From NCBI GenBank assembly GCA_037132075.1, contig JBAXPV010000017.1, positions 21,627 through 85,626 on the forward strand: 64,000 nt of DNA. The letters are read 5' to 3'. The position numbers and the translations under genes are program-made. Shown one piece after another: positions 34,921 to 44,534 of this stretch (position 1 is the stretch's first letter; each line of letters starts with the position of its first letter). The stretch comes from JBAXPV01 sp037132075. Lineage in GTDB: Bacteria; Bacteroidota; Bacteroidia; Bacteroidales; CAIXZF01. The notes beneath the pieces were generated by a model. It made no database searches. It had not been told where the DNA came from and was given only the letters and a program-made list of their open reading frames with translations.

Positions 34921-36846
34921 TTTCTTAGCAGGATAGCCTCTCTTCGTGGCCATTTCTTCCATCCGTTTCTGCCAGGTAGATTTCGTTACCGGTTTTTTCT
35001 TGTTTGCCTGGATCTGAGCATGAATTTTATCTTCATTCACAAAGCTTCGGAATGCCCACATTTGGACAAAAGTAATGACATTGGCGAGCAAATAATAATA
35101 ACTCAGACCAGAAGAATAACTGTTTAAGAATCCCAGGAACATGATGGGCATAAGATACATCATCGTCTTCATGCCAGGCATCTGAGGTGTGCTAGATCCC
35201 ATCATATCATTGTTGATCTTGGTGTAAATGATGGTAGAAATGGTCATCAGCAAGGTGAACAAACTCACGTGGTCTCCATAAAACGGGATGGTAAAACTCA
35301 GGTTCAGGATAGAGTCATAGGAAGATAGGTCAGTAGCCCACAGGAATGGCTGCTGCCGAAGCTCAATAGAGGCCGGAAAAAAACGAAACATCGCGATCAG
35401 GATCGGCAACTGCAATAACATAGGGATACATCCTGCCATAGGGTTTATGCCCGCTCGCTTGTAAAGATCCATCGTAGCCTGTTGCTTCTTTAATGAATCT
35501 TCTTTCTTAGGAAACTTGGCTGTAATCTCTTCAATTTCAGGCTTCAGCACACGCATCCTTGCTGAAGAAATATAGGTTTTATAGGCAATCGGGAACAGAA
35601 CGATCTTCAATAATATAGTGAGTACCAGGATGATAATTCCATAATTCCAGTTAAAGCCACTGAGGAAGTCAAAGGTTGGAATCACCGCGAATTTGTTGAT
35701 CCAGGCAAGTAGGAAGAAACTCCAGCCCAAAGGAATCTGCCTTTCCAGATCAAGATCATATTTTCGATAAACCTTATATTTATTAGGGCCAAAATAAATC
35801 GACATTGCGAATTCAGAATTACTCTGGTTGAAGTTCAAGGGAAGTGTCATGGAAGCCTTCATGGTCTTCAAATACCTGTCTCCTACCCTTTCTTTACTCG
35901 TGGCAATCATGGCATTGTTAAACGACTCTTTGGCTATCAACACACTGGCAAAGAATTGTTGTTTAAAAGAAACCCATTTGACCCTGGTTTTCAGTTCTTT
36001 TTCTTCGTCTTTGGTCTCGGTGATAAAATTCACCTCATTTTGGAAATACTTATAATATATGGTACTGACATTTCTTTCGTTCTGGAGGCTTTTTTCCTGT
36101 TGTCTCAGGTTTGCATTCCAATCGAGGGTGATATAATCGGTATTGCTGTTCAGAATTTGTTGCATACCATTGACAGCGATGGCAAAACCAGTCATATAAT
36201 CATTGCCTTTCAATGTGTAGGCATATTCGATAAATTTAGAACGGTCATAAGTGGAATCGCCGGCATTGGGGAAGAGGCGCATCCTGATCCGTACAGAATC
36301 CTTACCCGTAACGCGGACACTCTTGCTTGTCAATGGCTTACCTTCATTGTCGAGTGCTTCAAAATGAAGATCCCGGGTATTGAGCACCCTATTGTTTGAG
36401 AAAAAGCTAAAGCTCATCAGCGCAGTATCGGTTTCAAACAAAACAAGTGCTTGCTGGTCGAAGGTTTTAAACTGTTTCAACTCCACCGACTTGATACTGC
36501 CACCATGCGTTGAGATGGTCATTTTGACCAGATCACTCTCGAGGATGACATTTTCTTCTTTGTATTTCGAAGATAGTGCAAATGCGCCAAACTTATCTTT
36601 ATTGACAGTTGCTGTGACACTATCCTGTCTCTTGATCTCGGATGTGGGCTGGGCCCCTGTTTGGGTGGCCGCCGCTGCTGCCGCTGCGGTTTTCACCGCT
36701 TCATTATTGATCTTCTCCACCAGCGCGATAGAATCCTGCTTCTTGCGTGTAGCAGCAAGTTCTTCCTTGCTTGGAGTCATCCAAAAGCTATAGCCAATAA
36801 GGATGAGAAAAATAATTACAAGTCCATAAATGGAGTTTCTATCCAT
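34918..36846 (-). CDS. yidC: Membrane protein insertase YidC
   Basis: 642 residues: an N-terminal membrane segment (GLVIIFLILIGYSFWMTPSKEE), an Ala-rich linker, a large periplasmic beta domain (about 90-350), then the conserved YidC/Oxa1 core with five membrane segments (NYGIIILVLTILLKIVLFPI, AGINPMAGCIPMLLQLPILI, LMTISTIIYTKINNDM). The C-terminus is basic (KKKPVTKSTWQKR), suiting ribosome binding. YidC inserts and folds inner membrane proteins with or without Sec. It lies 38 bases after pyrG and has its own TACCTTTG promoter element in that gap. Confidence 0.95.
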   Translation of the reverse strand: MDRNSIYGLVIIFLILIGYSFWMTPSKEELAATRKKQDSIALVEKINNEAVKTAAAAAAATQTGAQPTSEIKRQDSVTATVNKDKFGAFALSSKYKEENVILESDLVKMTISTHGGSIKSVELKQFKTFDQQALVLFETDTALMSFSFFSNNRVLNTRDLHFEALDNEGKPLTSKSVRVTGKDSVRIRMRLFPNAGDSTYDRSKFIEYAYTLKGNDYMTGFAIAVNGMQQILNSNTDYITLDWNANLRQQEKSLQNERNVSTIYYKYFQNEVNFITETKDEEKELKTRVKWVSFKQQFFASVLIAKESFNNAMIATSKERVGDRYLKTMKASMTLPLNFNQSNSEFAMSIYFGPNKYKVYRKYDLDLERQIPLGWSFFLLAWINKFAVIPTFDFLSGFNWNYGIIILVLTILLKIVLFPIAYKTYISSARMRVLKPEIEEITAKFPKKEDSLKKQQATMDLYKRAGINPMAGCIPMLLQLPILIAMFRFFPASIELRQQPFLWATDLSSYDSILNLSFTIPFYGDHVSLFTLLMTISTIIYTKINNDMMGSSTPQMPGMKTMMYLMPIMFLGFLNSYSSGLSYYYLLANVITFVQMWAFRSFVNEDKIHAQIQANKKKPVTKSTWQKRMEEMATKRGYPAKK

Positions 36847-36872
36847 AGTTTTAAAAAATCAGAAAATGGGTG

Positions 36873-36880
36873 CAAAGGTA
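36873..36880 (-). promoter_or_regulatory. Bacteroidota -7 element for yidC (TACCTTTG)
   Basis: Minus-strand TACCTTTG, 26 bases before the yidC ATG and 4 bases beyond the pyrG stop codon, so yidC can be transcribed independently of pyrG. Confidence 0.55.
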
Positions 36881-36884
36881 ATGC

Positions 36885-38558
36885 TTATTTCTTCTTGCTT
36901 GTTGCCGTTTTGGTTTTGGCAGGGCTTTTCTTTGTAACGCTCGGTACAATAGTATTCATGAAATCGCGGGCGGCCTTGATAAAGCTGACAAACAACGGAT
37001 GCGGATTTGCCACGGTACTTTTATACTCTGGGTGAAATTGAACGCCAATAAACCATGGATGACCTTCCAGCTCCATGATCTCAACCAGGTTATCCTGGCG
37101 GTTGATCCCGACGGCATGCATACCGGCCTCTTCATACAAATCGAGGTATTTGTTGTTAAACTCATAGCGGTGACGGTGGCGTTCGGTAACGTTCTGTGTT
37201 TGATAGATCTCCTGTAAAGTGGATCCTTCTTTCAGCGTACATGGATAAGCGCCCAGGCGCATGGTTCCGCCTTTTCCACTGACTTTTTTCTGGGCTTCCA
37301 TGATGTCAATGACAGGGTATTTTGTACGTGGGTTCATTTCTTTGGAGTGTGCGCCTTCGAGACCCAGGACATTGCGTCCGAACTCTACGACAGCACATTG
37401 CATGCCGAGACATACACCAAAGAATGGAACTTTATGTTCACGACAGAATTTGATAGCCAGGATCTTACCTTCAATACCACGCTCGCCGAAACCAGGGGCC
37501 ACCAGGATGCCATGAAGGCCCGACAACAATGACTCAACATTATCCTCCAGCACATCTTCCGAATGAATCAGCTTGAGGTTAACCTTGCACAAGTTTACGG
37601 TACCCGCGTGAATAAAAGACTCATTGATAGACTTATAGGCATCTTTTAGCTCGACATATTTCCCGACAAGACCAATATTAACCTCACAAACCGGGTGTTG
37701 CAGGCGATACAGAAAATCTTTCCAGTCGGCCAGCTCAGGCTCCTTTGCGTTAGTGATCCCAACTTTCCGAAGGATCTCACTATCGAGTTTCTCTTCTTGC
37801 ATCAATACCGGGACCTCATAAATGGTGCTGGCATCGATAGACTCGATGACACTACTGGGTTCTATATTACAAAACAGTGCAATTTTTTCCCTGAGGCTTT
37901 CGGTCAGGTGTTTTTCGGTACGACAAACGATGATATCTGGCTGAACGCCCTGTTCCAGCATATTTTTTACTGAATGCTGAGTTGGCTTGGATTTCAATTC
38001 GCCGGCAGCAGCAAGATAAGGAACCAGGGTGAGGTGAACCACCAGGCAATTCTTGCCGAGTTCCCACTTAAGTTGCCTAACGGCCTCAATATAGGGAAGC
38101 GACTCAATGTCACCAACTGTACCACCAATTTCAGTGATTACAAAGTCAAATCGTCCATCGTTGCCAAGCAACTTTACACGATATTTTATTTCATCAGTGA
38201 TGTGAGGAATTACCTGGACTGTTTCGCCCAGGAAATCACCCCTGCGTTCTTTGTTGATCACACTCTGGTAAATCCTGCCTGTAGTGATGTTGTTGGCCTG
38301 TGAAGTAGGAACGTTGGAAAAACGCTCATAGTGACCCAAATCCAGGTCTGTCTCAGCGCCATCTTCAGTCACAAAACACTCCCCGTGTTCATAGGGATTC
38401 AAAGTTCCCGGGTCCACATTGATATAAGGATCCAGTTTTTGATTTGTCACGGTAAACCCCCTGGCCTGCATCAATTTCGCGATTGAAGCGGAGATGATAC
38501 CCTTGCCAAGAGAGGATGTCACTCCTCCTGTTACGAAAATATATTTTGTGCCTTCCAC
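36885..38558 (-). CDS. pyrG: CTP synthase
   Basis: 557 residues. The N-terminal synthetase domain opens TKYIFVTGGVTSSLGKGIISAS (P-loop) and has DPYINVDPGTLNPYEHGE and the EIGGTVGDIES motif. The C-terminal class I glutamine amidotransferase has PFFGVCLGMQCAVVEF (nucleophilic Cys) and the catalytic His-Glu pair in HPEYKSTVANPHPLF. It makes CTP from UTP, glutamine and ATP. A basic tail (KKSPAKTKTATSKKK) extends past the usual end. It stands upstream of yidC on the same strand. Confidence 0.97.
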   Translation of the reverse strand: MEGTKYIFVTGGVTSSLGKGIISASIAKLMQARGFTVTNQKLDPYINVDPGTLNPYEHGECFVTEDGAETDLDLGHYERFSNVPTSQANNITTGRIYQSVINKERRGDFLGETVQVIPHITDEIKYRVKLLGNDGRFDFVITEIGGTVGDIESLPYIEAVRQLKWELGKNCLVVHLTLVPYLAAAGELKSKPTQHSVKNMLEQGVQPDIIVCRTEKHLTESLREKIALFCNIEPSSVIESIDASTIYEVPVLMQEEKLDSEILRKVGITNAKEPELADWKDFLYRLQHPVCEVNIGLVGKYVELKDAYKSINESFIHAGTVNLCKVNLKLIHSEDVLEDNVESLLSGLHGILVAPGFGERGIEGKILAIKFCREHKVPFFGVCLGMQCAVVEFGRNVLGLEGAHSKEMNPRTKYPVIDIMEAQKKVSGKGGTMRLGAYPCTLKEGSTLQEIYQTQNVTERHRHRYEFNNKYLDLYEEAGMHAVGINRQDNLVEIMELEGHPWFIGVQFHPEYKSTVANPHPLFVSFIKAARDFMNTIVPSVTKKSPAKTKTATSKKK

Positions 38559-38595
38559 TGTTGTTCACAAGGCCATATAGCCCTGAATATTAAGA

Positions 38596-40086
38596 TTAAT
38601 AATACCGATAACTCTTCACCTCTGAGAGGTGTTTTGCCAGGCGTAATACCTGGCAGGAATATCCAAATTCATTATCATACCAGGCATAAAGCACAACGTT
38701 TTTACGATCTTCCGAAACCAGGGTCGCGGGAGAGTCATAAATACAAGCGCAACTGTCGCCGATACAATCTGTTGAAACAAGCTCTGTTGAGGTTGAGAAA
38801 CGGATCTGTTCTATCAGGTTGCCTTTTAAACTGGCTACTCTGAGGATCTCATTGACTTCTTCTTTGGTTACATCACGGGCGACATTCAGGCTAAGGATTG
38901 CAAGGGAAACGTTCGGGGTAGGTACCCTGACAGAATTCGCCGTGAGCTTCCCTTTCAAACCCGGGATTGCCTTTACCGCTGCAGTCGCTGCACCTGTTTC
39001 TGTGATGACCATGTTTAATGGTGCAGAACGACCACGTCTTGAGTTTTTGTGATAGTTATCAAGAAGGTTCTGGTCATTGGTATAGCTATGAATGGTCTCA
39101 ATATGTCCCCTGACAACACCCAGTTCCCGTTCAATCACACTCAGGATAGGAACTACGGCATTGGTGGTACAGGATGCTGCCGAGAAAATTTGTTCTTTAG
39201 CAGGATCGAGGCTACAAGTTTCCTGGTTTACACCGTAAACGATGTTGGGAATATCACCCTTGCCAGGAGCTGTAAGCAATACACGCTGAACGCCTTTGGC
39301 TTTGAGATGCCTGGACAAGCCTGCACGGTCACGGGCGGCACCGGTATTGTCAATGAGCAAGGCATCTTTAATGCCGTATGCCTCATAGTCAATTTCTTCG
39401 GGATTGGTAGCAGAAATAAGATGAACAATATGCCCATTGATATAAAAAATACTTTTCTCAGGGTCTTCAATGGCAATGCCATCAAAGGGACCATGAACTG
39501 AGTCTTTGCGAAAAAGAGAAGCACGTTTGCGGACATCATCCGGCTTGTTGGAACGGGTGACGATAGCACGTAAGCGCAGTTGTGATCCGTTGCCGGCCTG
39601 GTAAACCAACTCCCGGGCGAGTATCCTTCCAATACGACCAAAGCCATAAAGGATGACATCAGTATAATGACTGCTTCTGGGTTTCACGCCAATGATATGA
39701 CTCAGCTTTGAAGCAACAAATTGTTTGGGATCATTTTCAAAACGTTCCTGTTCATCCTGCCATTCTGCATTCAAACGGCCGATATCGATACGGGCAGGTG
39801 CAATGTCCAGTTCAAGCATAGCCTTGGCGATAATTAAGGAATCCTGCACCAGGAGTGGCTTCTTGATGATATTATTGGCATAGGAATGTTTGTGCAAAAC
39901 GGAACTTGAACCTCTGTCAAGAAGTTGCCTCCTGAACAAAATAAGTTCTATGGCTTTGTCGTACCATAACTTACTCACAACATCAATTAACTCATTTGCA
40001 GCTTTAGCATCTTCCATCCAGGACTTCAATGTATCCTCAAATGAATTCGGAGAATCTGTAATTAGAATGGGCTTGTAATTGTCCAT
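38596..40086 (-). CDS. gap: Glyceraldehyde-3-phosphate dehydrogenase, long form
   Basis: 496 residues, about 160 longer than the classical enzyme. Residues 1-150 form a helical N-terminal extension (for example ELIDVVSKLWYDKAIELILF). The Rossmann motif VILYGFGRIGRILAREL follows, the catalytic cysteine is in SAASCTTNAVVPI, with HSYTNDQNLLDNYHKN and WYDNEFGYSCQVLRL at the end. This extended type is known from Bacteroidota and some Proteobacteria beside or instead of the short enzyme; a gluconeogenic preference has been proposed for such forms, which I cannot test here. TAGCTTTG lies 54 bases upstream. Confidence 0.92.
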   Translation of the reverse strand: MDNYKPILITDSPNSFEDTLKSWMEDAKAANELIDVVSKLWYDKAIELILFRRQLLDRGSSSVLHKHSYANNIIKKPLLVQDSLIIAKAMLELDIAPARIDIGRLNAEWQDEQERFENDPKQFVASKLSHIIGVKPRSSHYTDVILYGFGRIGRILARELVYQAGNGSQLRLRAIVTRSNKPDDVRKRASLFRKDSVHGPFDGIAIEDPEKSIFYINGHIVHLISATNPEEIDYEAYGIKDALLIDNTGAARDRAGLSRHLKAKGVQRVLLTAPGKGDIPNIVYGVNQETCSLDPAKEQIFSAASCTTNAVVPILSVIERELGVVRGHIETIHSYTNDQNLLDNYHKNSRRGRSAPLNMVITETGAATAAVKAIPGLKGKLTANSVRVPTPNVSLAILSLNVARDVTKEEVNEILRVASLKGNLIEQIRFSTSTELVSTDCIGDSCACIYDSPATLVSEDRKNVVLYAWYDNEFGYSCQVLRLAKHLSEVKSYRYY

Positions 40087-40139
40087 ATACCAGAATTTTA
40101 ACTAATTATGAATTTGAATTTTAACTTTCTAATTGCATC

Positions 40140-40147
40140 CAAAGCTA
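40140..40147 (-). promoter_or_regulatory. Bacteroidota -7 element for gap (TAGCTTTG)
   Basis: Minus-strand TAGCTTTG fits TAnnTTTG, 54 bases upstream of the gap ATG and downstream of the hairpin at 40193-40234. Confidence 0.5.
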
Positions 40148-40192
40148 GAAGAAAATTCTGGATTGTGCAAATACAAAAATGACAGAAATGCA

Positions 40193-40234
40193 ATGTCAGA
40201 TATCAGATGTTTTCATACATCGGATATCTGACAT
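40193..40234. repeat. Long near-perfect hairpin between rpoD and gap
   Basis: Arms 40193-40210 (ATGTCAGATATCAGATGT) and 40217-40234 are complementary over 18 bases with one mismatch around a 6-base loop. The arms are made of an ATCTGACAT-like word that recurs once more as ACATCTGAATC just beyond. It sits after the rpoD stop codon and could terminate rpoD, though no T-tract follows. Confidence 0.65.
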
Positions 40235-40255
40235 TTTACATCTGAATCTAATAAA

Positions 40256-41122
40256 TTATTGCCCCAAATATGCTTTCAACAAACGGCTGCGTGACGTATG
40301 TTTCAGTCTACGAATCGCCTTTTCCTTTATTTGCCGAACGCGTTCACGGGTCAGGTCGAATTTGGCCCCGATCTCCTCAAGGGTAAGACCATGTGTCATG
40401 CCAATCCCATAATAGAGGTTGATCACATCCCGTTCTTTCTCGGTAAGCGTTGAAAGTGAGCGTTGAATCTCACGCGCCAGGCTTTCTCTAATAAGGCCAT
40501 TGTCGGTATTCGGTGTGTCGTCATTGACAAAAAGGTCGATGAACTTAGTATCCTCATCAGGAGAAATCGGCGCATCCATGGAAATGAAACGAGTCGAAAT
40601 CTTCATGGCAGAGATGATCTTATCTTCTGGAATATCTAATGCCTCAGCCAACTCATCAGATGAGGGCGGACGCTCATAGCGTTGCTCCAGACGAGATGAT
40701 TCTTTGGAGATTTTATTCAAAGAGCCAACCTGGTTCAGGGGCAAACGAACGATACGTGACTGCTCAGCCAGGGCTTGTAAAATAGACTGACGAATCCACC
40801 AAACGGCATAAGAGATAAACTTAAATCCACGGGTTTCATCAAAACGCTTGGCAGCTTTGATCAGGCCAAGGTTTCCTTCATTAATAAGGTCAGGAAGACT
40901 AAGCCCCTGGTTCTGATATTGTTTAGCAACGGAAACAACGAAACGAAGGTTTGCTTTAGTCAGCTTCTCAAGTGCGATCTGGTCGCCTCCTTTGATACGA
41001 CGAGCCAACTCAACTTCCTGGTCGGCTGTGATCAATTCCTCCTTGCCAATCTCCTGAAGATATTTATCCAGGGAAGCGGTTTCCCTGTTGGTAATCGATT
41101 TTGTGATTTTTAATTGCCTCAT
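40256..41122 (-). CDS. rpoD: Primary RNA polymerase sigma factor RpoD/SigA, Bacteroidota short form
   Basis: 288 residues: region 1.2 (LDKYLQEIGKEELITADQEV), region 2 (NLRFVVSVAKQYQNQGL, LPDLINEGNLGLIKAAKRF, FISYAVWWIRQSI), region 3 and region 4 (TLEEIGAKFDLTRERVRQI, AIRRLKHTSRS). It lacks the long region 1.1 and non-conserved insert of E. coli RpoD, as is standard for the primary sigma of this phylum, which recognises TTTG/TAnnTTTG promoters. That motif is abundant in this window, in agreement. It follows htrA by 181 bases. Confidence 0.93.
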   Translation of the reverse strand: MRQLKITKSITNRETASLDKYLQEIGKEELITADQEVELARRIKGGDQIALEKLTKANLRFVVSVAKQYQNQGLSLPDLINEGNLGLIKAAKRFDETRGFKFISYAVWWIRQSILQALAEQSRIVRLPLNQVGSLNKISKESSRLEQRYERPPSSDELAEALDIPEDKIISAMKISTRFISMDAPISPDEDTKFIDLFVNDDTPNTDNGLIRESLAREIQRSLSTLTEKERDVINLYYGIGMTHGLTLEEIGAKFDLTRERVRQIKEKAIRRLKHTSRSRLLKAYLGQ

Positions 41123-41272
41123 CTTTTCTTCCTCTCAAATCTTAACTTGCTGATAATCAATTATACTGATAATATAGGCGTAATCCACGAAATTAACCAA
41201 AAATCAATATGATTGTTCATGGTCTCTGCCTTTTTTATTAACAGTCTGCTGAAACTCTGACAACTCCAATAT

Positions 41273-41295
41273 AACAAAGTTTAATCCGCTTTGTT
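41273..41295 (-). terminator. Weak hairpin after htrA
   Basis: AACAAAG (41273-41279) pairs with CTTTGTT (41289-41295) over a 9-base loop, 8 bases past the htrA stop codon on the minus strand. The stem is short and AT-rich, with no clear T-tract, so termination is only possible. Confidence 0.3.
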
Positions 41296-41303
41296 TGATA
41301 TTT

Positions 41304-42740
41304 TCATTCTTTTAGAACAATAGTATACCATCCCCGCAACCTGTTCGGATAAATTCCTTCAACCAACACACCTCCCTTTTTGTTAGTAAGTGCTTTTTTC
41401 AGGTCATCCTGATTCCTGATCAGCTGCCTGTCGACCCCGGTAATGATAAAATTATTCCCCACACCGGCAGTTTTCAATAAACCTGTCCGCAAATTGGTCA
41501 CTTTTAAACCGATATTGGCGCCCAGCCATTGTTTCTCTGCAGGGCTAAGTTCCTTAAAGTCAGCACCAAGTTCTCCAACAAGATCCCTGTCAACTTTTTT
41601 AACGATAGCAAGCGTACCTTCTTTATTCTTCAGTACAACCATCGCCGACATTTCCTTTCCGTCCCTGAGATACGTGACATCCAGCTTCTCCCCTGGCCTG
41701 TGTTGTCCTACAACTTCAAGAAACTCAGAAACTGAGTTCACTGGTGTTTTGTTCAAAGAAATAATGACATCTCCCTTGGCAAGGCCCGCTTCTTTTGCAC
41801 CGCCATTGTCGGTAAGGCCATTTAAATAAACGCCACGGATCTCGTCAAGTTTGTTATCCCTGGCAAATTCATCGGTGACCTCCACGGGATTAATCCCCAG
41901 GTAAGCTCTTTGAACTTCTCCAAATTGAACAAGATCTTCCACAACTTTTTTTACGATATTCGATGGGATGGCAAAAGAATAACCTGTATAAGAACCTGTA
42001 TTTGAAGCAATGGCAGCATTAATTCCTATAAGGTCGCCGGAAGTATTGACTAAAGCGCCTCCGCTGTTACCCGGGTTTACCACGGCATCCGTTTGCAAAA
42101 ATGATTCTATGGCTCCCTGGCTCCCGAGGATGTTGATGTTACGCGCTTTTGCACTGATGATCCCTGCAGTAACTGTCGATGTAAGGTTAAAAGGATTTCC
42201 CACCGCCAACACCCACTCTCCGATCCTGACACTATCGGAATTGCCAAAACTGACAAAAGGCAGCTTCGACTCTTTGATGCGAATCAGGGCGATATCGGTT
42301 GTCGGGTCAGAACCTACAACCTCTGCCTGGTAGGTCCTTTTGTCATTCAGGGTGACTTCCACAAGATCGGCATCCTCTACAACGTGGTTGTTGGTTACAA
42401 TATATCCATCGGCAGTAAGAATGACACCGGAACCAGTTGCCTGGTATGGTCTGTCACTTCCACCATTGAAGAAATTCTGAAAAAATGAATCGTAATAATT
42501 GTTCTTTTGCTGATACGAGGTTTTAATGTGAACGACTGCATGAACCGATTTGGCTGCTGCGTCCACAAAATCTGGCCCATTTACTGCGTCACTGCTGCGA
42601 TACGATGCCTTTTCAAAGCTAATACCCCTGGGCGCTGCTGATGTAAAGTGTGATTGTTTGTTCTCAAATGCCCTGGAAGCAGCCAATGCAAGGATACCGC
42701 CAAGGAAAGAAACCGCCAATAAACTAAAAAGCTTTTTCAT
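41304..42740 (-). CDS. DegP/HtrA family periplasmic serine protease
   Basis: 478 residues from ATG 42740 (MKKLFSLLAVSFLGGILAL), preferred over an ATG nine codons upstream because it starts the signal/anchor segment. The trypsin-like domain shows YIVTNNHVVEDAD (His), DPTTDIALIRI (Asp) and VVNPGNSGGALVN (Ser), so the triad is complete. Two C-terminal PDZ domains follow (AKEAGLAKGDVIISLN; a second around ANIGLKVTNLRTG). It degrades or refolds misfolded periplasmic proteins. E. coli naming (degP, degQ, degS) cannot be decided from sequence. Confidence 0.94.
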   Translation of the reverse strand: MKKLFSLLAVSFLGGILALAASRAFENKQSHFTSAAPRGISFEKASYRSSDAVNGPDFVDAAAKSVHAVVHIKTSYQQKNNYYDSFFQNFFNGGSDRPYQATGSGVILTADGYIVTNNHVVEDADLVEVTLNDKRTYQAEVVGSDPTTDIALIRIKESKLPFVSFGNSDSVRIGEWVLAVGNPFNLTSTVTAGIISAKARNINILGSQGAIESFLQTDAVVNPGNSGGALVNTSGDLIGINAAIASNTGSYTGYSFAIPSNIVKKVVEDLVQFGEVQRAYLGINPVEVTDEFARDNKLDEIRGVYLNGLTDNGGAKEAGLAKGDVIISLNKTPVNSVSEFLEVVGQHRPGEKLDVTYLRDGKEMSAMVVLKNKEGTLAIVKKVDRDLVGELGADFKELSPAEKQWLGANIGLKVTNLRTGLLKTAGVGNNFIITGVDRQLIRNQDDLKKALTNKKGGVLVEGIYPNRLRGWYTIVLKE

Positions 42741-42909
42741 AAATGACACATTTAGATGGTTTGTCATAATTTTTACGAATTTTGTAGGCTCTAAACAAGA
42801 ATTGTGCCTGAGCGATTAAATTTTTATCTGGTAGCTTTCGAAACGAATAGTTTAGTTGCCCAGTATAAGGATCATCGTTAATTAATGTTAATACAATAAG
42901 CACCCTTAC

Positions 42910-43734
42910 ATGCCTTCACCCAGAATAAAGTCCGCTTACCTCCTGCTTGGAATCATCCTCGGGATCGTCATTGGCGGCAGCGTACTGTGGTGGCAAAGAA
43001 ATATTTATTCCATCGACTGGATCTCTTTTGGAAAAGTAAAACAGCTTGTCAATGAAATTTTTGACAAACCAGATGACTTTTTGGCACACATTAAAACAAG
43101 AATCATCAGCGGTGGTAGAGAAAAGATAAGAAAAAATGCGGAAAATCCGCTTGACAGCACTGCCATGCCATTTGCTGATTCACTTCCACTGAACGACAGC
43201 ATCTATGCCTATTATAATGCCCAGGCCCTGGATTATTATATTGACTATAAAGGCTTAAATGACACCATGCTGATACCCAGTGGACAGCATCGGTCAGTCT
43301 TTCATGAGGACAGCCTGAGGACTATAGACAGTATTCACAATACAATTTTCAAGAAAGAGTCAGAAACTGTAAAACGTGACGTGATCCTCGCCTTCAGGCA
43401 GATGAAAATCATCGGCTTAAGCGACAGCGTTGTCAACACCTCTGCTTACCTTGATTCCTTGCTTACCGACGACAGAAGTGCAAAACATTTACGCTCCACT
43501 CAAATCAGGGTTGAATTCTGGAAATCCCCAATCAATTACAAAGGTTATCGGCTGACAAAAGAAAAGCTTGTCACATTTGGAATTACTGATTATGAGGCCG
43601 TTACCTTAGAAATACATCAACAAAATCTCTACCTGAAGAATAAAAACATCTTTTATTTGTTAAAGCCTTATGACAACTTCACGCCATTGATTCCTGTAAA
43701 AAAGATAGAAAAGGCTATTCCTGGCAAAAAATAA
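42910..43734 (+). CDS. Membrane-anchored hypothetical protein upstream of dapF
   Basis: 274 residues with one N-terminal membrane segment (SAYLLLGIILGIVIGGSVLWW) and an extracytoplasmic body without recognisable motif. The middle is rich in Asp/Ser (ADSLPLNDSIYAYYNAQALDYYIDY), and the C-terminal part (RVEFWKSPINYKGYRLTKEKL) has the look of a conserved domain. I do not recognise the family. Its stop codon overlaps the dapF ATG by one base (TAATG), so it heads the dapF-GNAT-mltG operon and may act in envelope or peptidoglycan processes. Confidence 0.7.
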   Translation: MPSPRIKSAYLLLGIILGIVIGGSVLWWQRNIYSIDWISFGKVKQLVNEIFDKPDDFLAHIKTRIISGGREKIRKNAENPLDSTAMPFADSLPLNDSIYAYYNAQALDYYIDYKGLNDTMLIPSGQHRSVFHEDSLRTIDSIHNTIFKKESETVKRDVILAFRQMKIIGLSDSVVNTSAYLDSLLTDDRSAKHLRSTQIRVEFWKSPINYKGYRLTKEKLVTFGITDYEAVTLEIHQQNLYLKNKNIFYLLKPYDNFTPLIPVKKIEKAIPGKK

Positions 43735-44534
43735 TGGATATTCACATTTATAAATACCACGGAACCGGCAACGATTTTATCCTGATTGACGACAGGGAAG
43801 TTACCTTCGACGCCGACACTTCGAGGGTTAAGTTCCTTTGTGACCGACATTTTGGCATCGGAGCTGATGGACTGATGCTCCTTCAGAAGGCAGAGGGCTA
43901 TGACTTCCGCATGGTTTATTATAACTCAGACGGCAAAGAAAGCAGCATGTGCGGCAATGGCGGCAGGTGTATCACGGCTTTTGCCCATAAACTTGGCCTG
44001 CTTTCTTCAGACCATGCTTCTTTTATTGCGACTGACGGTCCTCATGAATCCTTAATACTGTCAAGCCAGCCTGGCAATTTCACCGTCAGGCTTAAAATGA
44101 AGGAGGTGAATTCCATTGAATTCAAAGGTGAATATACATTTTTAAATACCGGCTCACCGCATTATGTGAGGGAAACCCAAGGGCTGGACACGATGGATTT
44201 GGTTCAGGAAGCCCGCAAAATTCGTTACAGTGACACCTTTGCGCCGGGTGGTACCAATGTCAATTTTATTGAATTTCATGACAATATCATCCATATCCGA
44301 ACCTATGAGCGCGGTGTGGAAGATGAGACTTTGTCGTGCGGAACAGGAGTCACCGCAGCGGCTTTGTATGCAGCGTCTGTGCAGCCGGATATTTTTATAT
44401 CACCGGTGGTCGTGAGGGCAATCGGAGGAATTTTAAGAGTCCATTTTCAAAAAGATGGAAACAGATTTCATGACGTGTGGCTCGAAGGACCCGCCGCTTT
44501 TGTGTTTGAATCTAATTTTGACCTGAGCCTATGA
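43734..44534 (+). CDS. dapF: Diaminopimelate epimerase
   Basis: 266 residues. IHIYKYHGTGNDFILIDDRE is the family opening; the two catalytic cysteines are in SSMCGNGGRCITAFAH and ETLSCGTGVTAAALYAAS, with FAPGGTNVNFIE and the ERGVEDETL substrate loop between. DapF interconverts LL- and meso-diaminopimelate for lysine and peptidoglycan. The start overlaps the preceding gene by one base and the end overlaps the GNAT by four, indicating tight coupling. Confidence 0.96.
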   Translation: MDIHIYKYHGTGNDFILIDDREVTFDADTSRVKFLCDRHFGIGADGLMLLQKAEGYDFRMVYYNSDGKESSMCGNGGRCITAFAHKLGLLSSDHASFIATDGPHESLILSSQPGNFTVRLKMKEVNSIEFKGEYTFLNTGSPHYVRETQGLDTMDLVQEARKIRYSDTFAPGGTNVNFIEFHDNIIHIRTYERGVEDETLSCGTGVTAAALYAASVQPDIFISPVVVRAIGGILRVHFQKDGNRFHDVWLEGPAAFVFESNFDLSL

